Shown here: positions 47,580 through 56,798 of the stretch, one piece after another
Layout of the letters: each line of letters starts with the position of its first letter
How positions within the stretch are numbered: position 1 is the stretch's first letter
Assembly: GCA_019359695.1 (NCBI GenBank)
Contig: JAHHGV010000002.1
Coordinates: 62,001 to 126,000 of the forward strand
Origin: Brasilonema angustatum HA4187-MV1
GTDB taxonomy: Bacteria; Cyanobacteriota; Cyanobacteriia; Cyanobacteriales; Nostocaceae
Direction: 5' to 3'
Length of the DNA: 64,000 nt
The notes under the pieces: generated by a model
Seen by the model: the letters and a program-made list of their open reading frames with translations, nothing else
Told to the model about the DNA's origin: nothing
Database searches by the model: none
Made by a program: the position numbers and the translations under genes

Positions 47580-47855
47580 CTAAAACCACCCCTGCTTTTT
47601 AAGGAAGTAGGTATCAACAAATTCATTATGAGATTTGTTCAAATAAATCATCCCTTCAACTAAACCCACAAGCTGCATAATCAACAATGTCAATCCGTAG
47701 GTAAAATAACCACCGACTAAAGAAATGACCAGCATTATCAATCCTTCCGGTGCATACCCAAGAATAAATTTATGAGCACCAAAGCCTCCAAAAATAATGC
47801 CGCAGTATCCAGCCAAAAGTTGTTTGGTGGCATGACTAGGGGTAAGATTTGCCAT
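47580..47855 (-). CDS. TM2-domain membrane protein
   Basis: TM2 domain of about 60 residues: GYCGIIFGGFGAHKFILGY followed by a loop and a second helix, LTLLIMQLVGLVEGMIYL. The conserved Gly-rich GGFGAHKF is the hallmark. I chose the ATG at 47855 with GGAG ten bases upstream, not the TTG at 47864. The protein is 91 residues and is a small two-to-three-helix membrane protein of unknown role. Alone on the minus strand. Confidence 0.85.
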   Translation of the reverse strand: MANLTPSHATKQLLAGYCGIIFGGFGAHKFILGYAPEGLIMLVISLVGGYFTYGLTLLIMQLVGLVEGMIYLNKSHNEFVDTYFLKKQGWF

Positions 47856-48567
47856 ATGTATCAAGCTCCTGCACTTTCTATGTGATGTATAAAATGAAAG
47901 CTATATATTTTGATCAGATAAGTTCTGTTTGTTTGCTTACTTGATCCTCATACTTTTTTGTTTTTCAGTGGAAATACGATCAAAATACAAAAACAAACAT
48001 CAAAAAGTGGTGTCCCACTCGTTTACAAGGGACACTAAAGTTTAGGATCGAGCAGGTTTTCAGACAGTATCTGAAACTGCACTCCTCAATAACCCCTCTT
48101 TCTTTACTTTAACGATAAATTCCAGTACAGCAGTTTCGCTACGAAATCTCATGCCAGAAAAGAACTCCATAAAGAATTCTTGGGCATTTACGCAAAGCTA
48201 AGCTGATGCCATTTACTTTTTACAATTTAAGCATTGTTATTTCCGGACTTTTTTAATTTTCGTTGACATACTGATATCGTACTGATATGTTTTTAAGCGC
48301 TTAACTGCCCTGTACAATCAGATAAGTTTTTGCACTCCACGTTATAAGCATCTTGAGGATTGATCAAAAGTGGAGTTGCTAGTTTTTTCTTTCACCTTTA
48401 TGAAGGATTTAGACTTTTATACTTACAAATTTTTGTAGTAAGTTTTACCCTTGACAATCTCTGTGCATTAAAAATAGCACTAATGTGCACTAAATACCAA
48501 GATAAATTTGTAAAGTTTTGTAAAAAAAACGAAATTTTTCTAAGTATTGTTTGCACAAGATAAAGTA
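47856..48567. other. Long intergenic region with an orphan promoter
   Basis: Contains a near-consensus promoter at 48263-48291 with direct repeats; see its entry. A possible stem, GCACTCCAC / GTGGAGTTGC, lies at about 48332-48380. A 67-codon frame at 48360 has a TTG start overlapping its only ribosome-like site and is not called. Confidence 0.5.
48263..48291 (+). promoter_or_regulatory. Near-consensus promoter with overlapping direct repeats
   Basis: TTGACA (48263-48268), 17-nt spacer, TATGTT (48286-48291). The spacer holds two copies of TACTGATAT, 11 nt apart (one helical turn), suggesting a regulator binding site. No clear gene lies downstream on the plus strand, so it may drive a non-coding RNA or a short peptide. 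Confidence 0.5.
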
Positions 48568-50145
48568 TTATTGACCACTACTGCCTAAGACAAACAAGCT
48601 TAACAAAGTGCCGCTATTCCAAAGGCTGTGGAGAAGCATGGGAGCAAGGAGGTTGCGCGATCGCGTGTAAACAACACCCAAGACAATACCTAGGGCGAAG
48701 AGCGGTAAAATTTCGGATAAGCTGAGGTGAGCAACTGCAAACAGAAAACCACTCGCAAGAATTGATCCCCACACAGAGAGGTAACGGGTAAGGGAGGGTA
48801 ACAAAAAGCCGCGAAACAAGAGTTCTTCAAAAATTGGGGCAGCAATAGCAGCGGTAGAGAAGAATATAGCAAGCGCCACAGTATCTTGGCTTTCTAACGC
48901 GAGTTGCAACAAAGGATTGCTACCACCTTGTCCTTGCCATAGCTGTTGATTAATTAAAGACACAACCACTACTATGGGCAAAGCTACGCAATAGCCACCT
49001 AGCCCCCATAAAAACCAGCTACCCTGTAACCGAAAACGAAACCAGTTCTGTGGTAAAGGGAAAAAGCGTTTGATAGACAAATACAGCACTGATAGGGCAC
49101 CAAATGCCACTAACAGGTAACTTATCAACACATATAATGCCTGTATTCTGACATTTTGGGTAGGACGGGGGATGGGAAGCAGTTGGATTGCCAAGGGCAC
49201 TATGATTTGTCCCATCAAGAAAAAGCCTACGACAAAAACTTGTAAAATTGTTTCACCATCCCAAGGTGTTGACCAACGCACATCTGAATTTTGAGCCAAT
49301 AGAGATGTTTTCCCTTTGACAAGGCGCTGACCGATGAGAAAAATCACCAGCCCTACACCAAAAAATGCTGTTAAGGCAGGAATAGTACCAATAACTGCTA
49401 ATTTTAAAAGAGCTTGTTCAGCTGTTTCTTGTTGAATAGTTTCAAGCTCTGCTGAAGCATCTTGACGTTGTTGAAGTTGGTATAGTTTATCTAGAGCAGT
49501 ATAGCGAAACCAACCTTTTAAATTATTTTGAATTGGTCGTTCAGCATTTGGCAAAATACGCGGGGGATCACTCCAAAGCCCTGCCAAAACAGCAGCAACT
49601 TTATCAAACTCAGAATTAATGTCTGATTGTTGCTGCAATTGGCTCCAAGTTTTCAAAGCTGTTTGTGTCTTTCCTTGATTTGCTTGTAAAATTCCCAGAT
49701 GCAAATCTAATTCAGCAATCAATTTTTGCAGTCCTTTTAGTGATTGCTGCAATTGTTGTTGCTGTAATTCACTAGAGGTGTTACTAACAGGAGGATATTC
49801 CGATTGGGATTTTGGGGTTGTAGGAGTCGTCGCGGGTTGAGACTGAAGCTGTGCGAGTTGCTTTTTCGCTTTTTCCAAATTAGTTTGAGCAGATTGGCGC
49901 GTCTGTTGATATTGCTCTGTAGCGCTTTCAACAGGTTTGACGCCAAGGAGTGCATCCTGCAATGGCTTCAAATCCTTGTTGTCATTTGGCAGTTTCCAAG
50001 AAGCAGCTTGCAGCACAATATTTGTTTGGTAAAGTTCCAAGCGACTTTGGAACTGAGGTTCCTCCCAACTACCCAACAAAGACGAGCCTGCAAACAGTAT
50101 TGCAACCAGCGTCAGTATGATTAAACCCAACCGTTTGAGAGTCAT
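48568..50145 (-). CDS. CPBP-family intramembrane metal-independent protease (CAAX-like)
   Basis: The CPBP active site is complete: EELLFRGFLLPSLTRY with the Glu-Glu pair, FLFAVAHLSLSEILPLFALGIVLGVVY with His, and a final helix with NLLAPMLLHSLWNSG. About ten hydrophobic segments are seen from about residue 240 on. Residues 40-200 form a long soluble region with Gln-rich coiled-coil helices (LEKAKKQLAQLQSQ), unusual as an N-terminal extension. The first 25 residues are a membrane-anchor or signal helix. 525 residues. Substrates of cyanobacterial members are unknown. Confidence 0.9.
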   Translation of the reverse strand: MTLKRLGLIILTLVAILFAGSSLLGSWEEPQFQSRLELYQTNIVLQAASWKLPNDNKDLKPLQDALLGVKPVESATEQYQQTRQSAQTNLEKAKKQLAQLQSQPATTPTTPKSQSEYPPVSNTSSELQQQQLQQSLKGLQKLIAELDLHLGILQANQGKTQTALKTWSQLQQQSDINSEFDKVAAVLAGLWSDPPRILPNAERPIQNNLKGWFRYTALDKLYQLQQRQDASAELETIQQETAEQALLKLAVIGTIPALTAFFGVGLVIFLIGQRLVKGKTSLLAQNSDVRWSTPWDGETILQVFVVGFFLMGQIIVPLAIQLLPIPRPTQNVRIQALYVLISYLLVAFGALSVLYLSIKRFFPLPQNWFRFRLQGSWFLWGLGGYCVALPIVVVVSLINQQLWQGQGGSNPLLQLALESQDTVALAIFFSTAAIAAPIFEELLFRGFLLPSLTRYLSVWGSILASGFLFAVAHLSLSEILPLFALGIVLGVVYTRSRNLLAPMLLHSLWNSGTLLSLFVLGSSGQ

Positions 50146-50400
50146 TTATCCTGCTCCATAAAATCTCTGTTTACTAAACCAATTTGGAGCGCAGCAGCGT
50201 TTGCGCAGCGCCCCCTTAGGGGCTAGCTATCGCGCAGAGGCTTACCCCTTGGAAATTATCGCAAACAAACCCTGTTGGAGTGTAGATTTCCATCCACAGG
50301 GGTGATAATTAATTTCAGGGTGTGGGATATGCTGTGAGTACGAAATCCACAGGGGTGGAATTTCACACTACCATCACCCTGTTAAGCAAGTTCAACTTTT
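50146..50400. other. Intergenic region with repeated TCCACAGGGGTG
   Basis: TCCACAGGGGTG occurs at 50293-50304 and 50346-50357; the second copy sits in an imperfect palindrome around GAAATCCACAGGGGTGG. A GC-rich fragment (GGAGCGCAGCAGCGTTTGCG) lies near 50187. No gene seen. Confidence 0.5.
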
Positions 50401-51045
50401 TTAGGGTTTAATTTGCTCTGCTGCTTTCGAGTAAGCATTAGCTTCTAACTCATAAGAGTCACATAGCTCATGTCCCCAACTGGTTCGGGAGTAAACGGAT
50501 CGCACAAACGGAATATCGTCCTGATCAGGTTCTTCGGTTGGTGTGACTCCATAGGTTTTGCGCTCAAGATTAGTATTTTGGGATCTGCCCTGTTGTGCTG
50601 TGTCATTTTGGGGAAGAACGCCAACCTTGTTTGTGACTGGAGTTGGTGTGGGTAGGGGTGGCTCGTAAGCAGGAGTTGTTTTTGGAGGTGATGCTACAGG
50701 TAATTCTGTTTTAAGAGCTGCGCTTGAGAAGCTAGTATCAATCGCTATTCCCAGAGAGTGAATCTTCTGTACTGTTAATTCCGCACGTTTTTCTTTAAAC
50801 CCTTCTGGACGCTCAATCGTATTCATTGCTAAACGTCCTTCCAGAAGAACGCGATCGCCTTGGTGATAGTTTTGCTGAATTTCTTTTGCTAAGTTTCCCC
50901 AGCCTACCACTTTTAAAGTTGCCGGAGGTTCTCCTTCTCGGGCTGAAGGAAACTCCACCAGCATTTCAGTCACTTCCAGGTTATCTGCTGTAAAGCGCAG
51001 TTGTGGTTCTTGAATAATTTCTGCTAACAATATGCAACTATTCAT
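50401..51045 (-). CDS. Single-stranded DNA-binding protein-like (SSB/OB fold)
   Basis: OB-fold N-terminal half, with VEFPSAREGEPPATLKVVGWGNLAKEIQQNYHQGDRVLLEGRLAMNT, the conserved SSB core. Residues 110-165 are Pro/Thr-rich linker. A DDIPF motif, the usual extreme C-terminal peptide of SSB that recruits partner proteins, appears but is followed by about 34 further residues (VRSVYSRTSWGHELCD and onward). So the acidic tip is internal here. 214 residues. Probably a paralogue of the housekeeping SSB. Confidence 0.85.
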   Translation of the reverse strand: MNSCILLAEIIQEPQLRFTADNLEVTEMLVEFPSAREGEPPATLKVVGWGNLAKEIQQNYHQGDRVLLEGRLAMNTIERPEGFKEKRAELTVQKIHSLGIAIDTSFSSAALKTELPVASPPKTTPAYEPPLPTPTPVTNKVGVLPQNDTAQQGRSQNTNLERKTYGVTPTEEPDQDDIPFVRSVYSRTSWGHELCDSYELEANAYSKAAEQIKP

Positions 51046-51403
51046 GAAATCAAATCCTCCTTATGAAAAGAAATTTTAATTGATAAAAAAAGATGTAGCG
51101 CCCTTGCTGATTGATGGAATGTGGGAAAGGCTGGATGAGGAGATTCGCATAAACGCTTTTGGAGATAAATCAATAATGAAAATCTTTGGCTTTTTGACAA
51201 ATTTATTTCAAAAAGCTCAGTTTTCAGTCATTTCTAGCATAAAAGCCAAGCGATTGTCGCAAACAGCGACCAAGACCCTGTTTACAACCTCCGCCTGACT
51301 AAAAAAAGCATTGATTTTGACACTTAACTAGTACAATTATACCATAAAAATCTTAATAAATTATAGGTAATTTGTAATAATGAACACAACAAAAAATGAA
51401 AAA
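51046..51403. other. Intergenic region, no gene supported
   Basis: A 72-codon plus-strand frame (TTG start, 51080) has no ribosome site and no motif, so it is not called. The rest is AT-rich. Confidence 0.4.
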
Positions 51404-51998
51404 TTACAAATTTTTCTTGACATGAGATGGAAAAAGACCAAAAGCGATTAACCTGGCTGGTAGATCACGTAAAAAGGGCAACCGCAAAAAAGCTGGTGGC
51501 TGGAACTGCTGCTCTGAGTTGAGAACACGGGCAAATATCTGCTGCTGCACCAAGGACTGAAAAGCCTGAATCACACGTGTAGGTACATCGCGCTGGCGTT
51601 GTACTTTTGCCAAGTCGTGTAATTCGACACGTCCTTCTTTGAGTGGTTGACTCAGAACATTGGCACCAACAACAGCATCTTGAATAGCATAGTTAATGCC
51701 AACTCCACCAACAGGGGACATGACATGGGCGGCGTCACCAATGAGGAGCAACCCAGGACAATACCAACGCTTAAGGCGGTTAGACTCCACTGAGAGAAAA
51801 GCGATTTGCGACCAATCTTGCAATTGTTCTATACGGTCTTGTAAATTTGGTACGATTTCAATGATAGATTGTCGAAGCGCCTCAATACCAGCAGTACGAA
51901 TCTGCTGATAGCCGCCTTTAGGGATAACATAGGCGATTTGCCATTGGTCACCACGGTCAAGCATTGCCACAAAATATTCACAATTCCACGGTAGTTAG
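51404..51998 (-). pseudogene. FAD-dependent monooxygenase remnant (C-terminal half only)
   Basis: The C-terminal half of a UbiH/PHBH-type flavoprotein is clear: YCPGLLLIGDAAHVMSPVGGVGINYAIQDAV is the second FAD-binding segment. The first possible start, GTG at 51970, gives 188 residues. Translation upstream still reads WNCEYFVAMLDRGDQWQ, which looks like continuing homology, until an in-frame TAA near 51995-51997. The N-terminal Rossmann (GxGxxG) half is missing. So the gene is a 5'-deleted remnant, not a full monooxygenase. Confidence 0.8.
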
Positions 51999-52154
51999 CT
52001 TTTTATGACTAAAGCTACTTTTTTTACTTTTCGTATTCTCTTTAAGCGTGTATCATGAGCGCTAAACCTTCGTTATCTGTCGTTAGTCCTTTGTCTTTAG
52101 TAATTTATAACTAATGACTAATGCTAGTGACTATTACAGTTACCTTAAATTCTC

Positions 52155-53480
52155 GTGGCGCAAGTTGTTTTAGAAAACGTTTATAAAAGTTTTCCCCCTC
52201 GAAGAGGAGAAGGTGTTGCATCCCAAATACAACCCTCTCTCACCTCTGGAAATGTTGGCGATACAGTTGTTCACCGTCCAGAAAGCCTCAACGTCCTGCG
52301 GCGAATTAACCTAACGATCGCAGATGGTGAATTTATGGTGCTGGTGGGACCTTCCGGTTGTGGGAAAAGCACCCTTTTGCGGTTAATTGCTGGGTTGGAA
52401 GCGATGACGGGCGGTAATATTTGGGTGGGCGATCGCCTAATCAATGATTTGCCCCCCAAGGAACGAGACATCGCAATGGTGTTTCAAAATTACGCCCTTT
52501 ATCCCCATATGACGGTGTATGACAACATTGCTTTTGGGCTACGACGCCGTCCCACCTCCGGTGGGGAAGATAACGAAGATAAGGGAGCAATATCCCCCTC
52601 ATCCCATGTTCGTGATTGGGCAGAAAATTTGTTGGTAGGAATAACGAGGACGCTTCCTAAGGGACTGAGATATATTTCTGATAGAGAACGAACTGTGCAT
52701 GAGCAGGTGCGTACTGTTGCTCAACTGTTGCAAATTGAAGCGCTGTTAAATCGTTTACCCAAGCAACTGTCTGGTGGACAAAGGCAAAGGGTAGCTTTAG
52801 GAAGGGCGATCGCACGTAATCCCCAAGTGTTTTTGATGGATGAACCGCTTTCTAACTTGGATGCAAAACTCCGCGCCGAAACCCGCGCCCAAATTGTCAA
52901 ACTACAGCGTCAGTTGGGCGTCACGACAATTTATGTCACCCATGATCAAACTGAAGCTATGACAATGGGCGATCGCATTGCTATTCTTAATCATGGTCAA
53001 CTCCAACAAGTTGCATCCCCCTTGGAACTTTATAATCGTCCAGCCAACCGCTTTGTTGCAGAATTTATTGGCTCACCACCGATGAATTTTATCCCTGTGC
53101 AATTTCATGCTCCCCAATTAATTACCAATGGTGATTTTCGCTTCACTTTATCAGCAGTTTGTGGTGAAGCTCTGCAAAAATACGACAATCAAAACCTTAT
53201 TTTAGGAATTCGCCCAGAACATTTAATTTTGAGCGTACCTGCAAATAAAAATCTCCAGGTGCAAGTGGAATTAGTAGAAAATCTGGGAAATGATACATAT
53301 ATTTCCACTAAACTTCTCCAACCAGGTTTTCAAAAATCTGCCTTTGGGATAAAGGAAGTGCAAGTGCGAGTTCCTCCAGAGCGTTTTGTGTCTTGTGGCG
53401 AGGAACTGTGGTTATCTTTGACGCCAGAAAAACTGCACTTTTTCGACCCGGAAACGGAATTGGCAATATTTCCAAATTAG
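52155..53480 (+). CDS. Sugar-type ABC transporter ATP-binding protein (MalK/UgpC class)
   Basis: Walker A GPSGCGKSTLLRLIAGLE, Q loop MVFQNYALYPHMTVYDNIAFGL, signature LSGGQRQRVALGRAIARNPQVFLMDEPLSNLDAKLR and switch His in IYVTHDQTEAM are all present. The C-terminal regulatory OB domain follows (about 300-440). The length, 441 residues, is above the usual 360-370. Two stretches explain it: residues about 15-45 and about 130-190 (RRPTSGGEDNEDKG and onward), just after the Q loop. The start is GTG at 52155. No permease gene is adjacent, so it probably serves distant permeases. Confidence 0.92.
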   Translation: MAQVVLENVYKSFPPRRGEGVASQIQPSLTSGNVGDTVVHRPESLNVLRRINLTIADGEFMVLVGPSGCGKSTLLRLIAGLEAMTGGNIWVGDRLINDLPPKERDIAMVFQNYALYPHMTVYDNIAFGLRRRPTSGGEDNEDKGAISPSSHVRDWAENLLVGITRTLPKGLRYISDRERTVHEQVRTVAQLLQIEALLNRLPKQLSGGQRQRVALGRAIARNPQVFLMDEPLSNLDAKLRAETRAQIVKLQRQLGVTTIYVTHDQTEAMTMGDRIAILNHGQLQQVASPLELYNRPANRFVAEFIGSPPMNFIPVQFHAPQLITNGDFRFTLSAVCGEALQKYDNQNLILGIRPEHLILSVPANKNLQVQVELVENLGNDTYISTKLLQPGFQKSAFGIKEVQVRVPPERFVSCGEELWLSLTPEKLHFFDPETELAIFPN

Positions 53481-53493
53481 CCGATAGTAGCGG

Positions 53494-54189
53494 TTAACGG
53501 TTACTATTGATGCTTTCCACAAATGCTTGATGTTCTTGTGTTTGCAGCCCCTGGTGAAGAACTGCCAAAACCTCAACCATGTTTCCCTCTTGCAAAGCAG
53601 GGACTGCTAACCATAATCCAGGGAAAATATAAGAACGAATCACTCCAGTTGTATCTGGTTCTAATGAGACATATCGCCCTTCTTCTAACTTAAACCAATT
53701 CAAGCGATTCTCATACATTTGCCAAACAATGTATTCTTGTACACCATTACGGCGATAGGCATTAAGCTTATCTGTAAGGTCATAAGAAGCACTACTAGCA
53801 GCAATTTCTACTATGAGTTCCGGTGCTCCTTCAACATAATCATCATCACTGATGCGAGACTTACCTCCTACTTCTGGTTCTAATCGTAATAAGGCATCGG
53901 GTTGAGGTTCATTATCAACATCAAGACGTACAGTGGCGTTGTCAGCCATATCTACTCCTGGTGTTGCAACACAGTAAGTTCCCAACCAGGTGATGATTTT
54001 TGCATGGGGTCTACCGTGACTTTTTACTCGAACGGGTGAAGCCAAGTACACAACTCCTTCAATTAATTCTGCTTTCTTTACGTGGGGCATTGTTTGATAG
54101 CGACGCTCGAATTCATGGCGAGTTAGGCGATCGCCACTTTCCAACGGAGGAAGTTTGAAGGTTGTAGATATAGCTGACATAGAAAACAC
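53494..54189 (-). CDS. Uma2-family (DUF820) endonuclease-like protein
   Basis: PD-(D/E)XK-like fold. KKAELIEGVVYLASPVRVKSHGRPHAKI near the N terminus, QPDALLRLEPEVGG and GAPELIVEIAASSASYDLTDKLNAYRRNGVQEYIVW in the middle carry the acidic and Lys residues of the catalytic site. 231 residues. The family is very abundant in cyanobacteria and its role is unknown. Complete copy, unlike the related frameshifted gene at 55780. Confidence 0.9.
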   Translation of the reverse strand: MFSMSAISTTFKLPPLESGDRLTRHEFERRYQTMPHVKKAELIEGVVYLASPVRVKSHGRPHAKIITWLGTYCVATPGVDMADNATVRLDVDNEPQPDALLRLEPEVGGKSRISDDDYVEGAPELIVEIAASSASYDLTDKLNAYRRNGVQEYIVWQMYENRLNWFKLEEGRYVSLEPDTTGVIRSYIFPGLWLAVPALQEGNMVEVLAVLHQGLQTQEHQAFVESINSNR

Positions 54190-54495
54190 TCATCTCTACG
54201 CTTTTATTTTCGCTCAGTAGACCTCTCCAAAAATCGATTTTGCGATGATTCGCATTATGGTCAAGCTTTTAGCATAAAAGCTGACTTATAATAACTTTAT
54301 GAAACACCCTTTTTATTAAACAAACCGCAAAGTACGCAAAGAACACAAAGGAAAAGATAAGTTACCTAGTACAGTGCGGCGTAAGTTTAGATAGGGTTAT
54401 ACTGCCAAACGCTTCCCCTTAAAAGTCTATATTTACACCCTAACCGAATTTACGCCTTGGAGTACTAGTAGCGGCAAAGGAGTAATTATAAAATC
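54190..54495. other. Intergenic region, no gene seen
   Basis: AT-rich 5' regions of the two divergent genes at 54189 and 54496. No strong hairpin or promoter stands out. Confidence 0.4.
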
Positions 54496-55662
54496 ATGCT
54501 CAAAAAAGTAGCTATTGTCGGTGCTGGACTTGGTGGTTTAGCAATAGCGATCGCACTCCAGAAACAAGGCATCAACGCCCAAGTCTACGAAAAAGCAGGT
54601 TTTTTACGCTCAGTTGGTGCTGGTCTAAGTATTCTACCAAACGGCTTGAATAGTCTCGAAGCAATTGCTCCTGGTATCACCGAGTCACTCAAAAATGCAG
54701 GTAGCAAAACTCAGATGCTAACCTTGAAAAAAAGTACTGGCGAGATGATTGCCCAAAAATCTGTCACCCTCATGGAGAAATACGGGCAGCCAATGTTGCT
54801 GATTCGGTGGTCGCGTCTACAAGAGATTCTTGCTGCTGCACTGCTAGGAGAAACTATCCATCTCGATTATCGCTGCATTGGCTTTGAGCAAAATGACAAA
54901 GGTGTTGAAGTTTACTTTGATGGCAAAAATATAGTACAAGCAGATTTATTAATTGGTGCTGATGGTTTAAACTCAGCAGTCAGACAGACACTGATTGGTG
55001 ATGGAGATCCTCGCTATGCTGGTCGCATGTCTTGGCGGGCTGTTCTCAAATTCAGCCATTCCATGCTACCTCCCAACGAAGTCATGTCAATGACAGCACC
55101 TGATGGTAGTAAAAATTTCAGTTTTTTTGATTTGGGTAGCGGATACATGTTTTGGGCTGCTACGTCGCTATGGCAGGACGAATCTATGATCCATACTGGC
55201 GATGCTAAGTCTCGCGTCCAAGAAAAGTTCTTGAATTGGGCACAACCAGTGCCAGCAATTCTCAAAGTCACAAATCCTGAGGATATTGTAGAACGACCGA
55301 TATGCGACAGACCGCCATTGCAAAACTGGAGCCAGGGCAGAGTAACGCTTTTAGGTGATGCCGCCCATCCAATGGTGCCATTACTAGGACAGGGAGCAAA
55401 TACAGCCTTTGAAGATGCTTGGGAACTTTCTCAGCACCTTTGCCATGCCCCCTGTATTGAAACAGCCCTTGCTAACTACGAAAACAGTCGTAAGCCCCGT
55501 ACACAAATCATTCAAATCCGTAACGCAGTACAGGCAAATCGCTCTTATCAATCTGATAGCGAGACATATCTTCGTGGGATGATTGAGCAAGCGCAAGTAA
55601 GTGATCGTGAGTTTGAAGAATGGCTTTATAGCTACAAGCCATCTGTGGCAGCTTATACGTAA
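54496..55662 (+). CDS. FAD-dependent monooxygenase (salicylate-hydroxylase / zeaxanthin-epoxidase-like)
   Basis: VAIVGAGLGGLAIAIALQKQGINAQVYEKA is the GxGxxG FAD motif; DLLIGADGLNSAVRQTL is the DG motif and VTLLGDAAHPMVPLLGQGANTAFEDAWEL is the GD motif of class A flavoprotein monooxygenases. All three are intact in 388 residues, a normal length. The ATG at 54496 has AGGAG somewhat far upstream. Substrate cannot be inferred; aromatic acid or carotenoid-like substrates are typical. Compare the truncated relative at 51404. Confidence 0.92.
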   Translation: MLKKVAIVGAGLGGLAIAIALQKQGINAQVYEKAGFLRSVGAGLSILPNGLNSLEAIAPGITESLKNAGSKTQMLTLKKSTGEMIAQKSVTLMEKYGQPMLLIRWSRLQEILAAALLGETIHLDYRCIGFEQNDKGVEVYFDGKNIVQADLLIGADGLNSAVRQTLIGDGDPRYAGRMSWRAVLKFSHSMLPPNEVMSMTAPDGSKNFSFFDLGSGYMFWAATSLWQDESMIHTGDAKSRVQEKFLNWAQPVPAILKVTNPEDIVERPICDRPPLQNWSQGRVTLLGDAAHPMVPLLGQGANTAFEDAWELSQHLCHAPCIETALANYENSRKPRTQIIQIRNAVQANRSYQSDSETYLRGMIEQAQVSDREFEEWLYSYKPSVAAYT

Positions 55663-55779
55663 AGTTGGATTGTAGATTAGAAGTAAAGAACAATAGAGTG
55701 CCCTTATCAAGATAATTCTGTTTTTTCTAAATATACGATACGCGTAGCGTCAAGCAAGCGGGCTTATCGCTTGAAAACT

Positions 55780-56338
55780 TTATCTGCGCTTCAACCAACT
55801 AAAGACTTCATCAACGGATAGTATCAGATTTATACCTTCTAACACTGGCAACACATCTGCTCCAGTCAACAAATCCGGCAGCCGATCCCGATGATAAACT
55901 AAGATAGAGCGTTCGCTCGGATCTATTAACCATCCTAGCTGAGTACCATTTCTTAGACAGTGCAGGATGTTGCCTGTTACCTTGGTCTGACTTTGAGCAG
56001 GGGAAAGGATTTCAATCACCCAAGGTGGAGGAAACTCAATACCGCTGGATGATATCACCGCTATCATCCAGCGGTAGTTGATCAGTGGCGACAACCGCGA
56101 CATCAGGAACTACTGAACGATTACCGAAGGTACAGCGTAATTTTGGAAAGCTTTCGTACTGACTTCCTGCTGCATCAATCACTGCAATTAAACGTTTCTG
56201 CAACAGGCTGTGTTTACCTCCTCCCATCGGTTTGTGAACCGCTTCTCCATTAATAAACTCCCAAGCTGGTGACTCATCAACGTATGGAAGTTCCAAAAAC
56301 TCCTTCAGTGTAGTGGTTACTGGAACTGTAATTGTCAT
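55780..56338 (-). pseudogene. Uma2-family gene broken by a frameshift at a 15-bp hairpin
   Basis: Two overlapping frames on the minus strand cover one Uma2-type protein. The first (from about 56338) reads through FLELPYVDESPAWEFINGE and VVPDVAVVATDQLPLDDSG and ends at a premature stop. The second (to 55780) continues in another frame with SSGIEFPPPWVIEILSPAQSQTKV and GWLIDPSERSILVYHRD to the natural end. The switch lies at a perfect inverted repeat of 15 bp with a 7-nt loop (56040-56076). A single-base indel in one arm would restore the frame. It is a natural frameshift or a sequencing error. Confidence 0.85.
56040..56076. repeat. Perfect 15-bp inverted repeat at the Uma2 frameshift
   Basis: TACCGCTGGATGATA (56040-56054), 7-nt loop TCACCGC, TATCATCCAGCGGTA (56062-56076). 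Confidence 0.9.
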
Positions 56339-56798
56339 TTCCGTCACCCATTTTTTCTTTGACTTTAGTTACATTTTTTCAGTCATACCAAGTTGCAATC
56401 AAAGGTAGCACCTGTCATTGCGTTAGCGTAGCGTGCCCGGAGGGCATACGAAACGAAGTGGAGCGTCCCTTGCGCGTGTCCCCTTGGGACTCAGCAATCT
56501 CCCCTAATCACAAACTACTACAACAGAACGCAACTTGGTATCAGCTATCATCTGATTTTACCATTAATTGGGATACAAAAAGGCTAATGCAGGAACGCCA
56601 TAAATAGTTCAATAAGTACAACATTCATAAGTTCGTAGCGTTATAGTTCGTAGTTGTACTGTCTAGCACAGATCTGCGCAAATATGGCAATTTTATAACA
56701 TTGTTCATCAAAGGAGCAAATCTACTTAACCCAATAGTAGGAAGCTTATTTGTAGAAGCTCATGTCAATGTTTTATCAAATGGATCATCAAGTTACTT
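56339..56798. other. Intergenic region with GC-rich repeat fragment
   Basis: A repeat-like fragment (GCGTAGCGTGCCCGGAGGGC, GGAGCGTCCCTTGCGCG) at about 56420-56485. A 91-codon frame at 56332 overlaps it and is not called. Confidence 0.4.

Noticed and set aside
48360-48563. 67-codon plus-strand frame downstream of the orphan promoter
   Set aside because: Starts with TTG overlapping the only possible ribosome site; composition looks random.
51080-51298. 72-codon plus-strand frame
   Set aside because: TTG start without ribosome site; no recognisable features.
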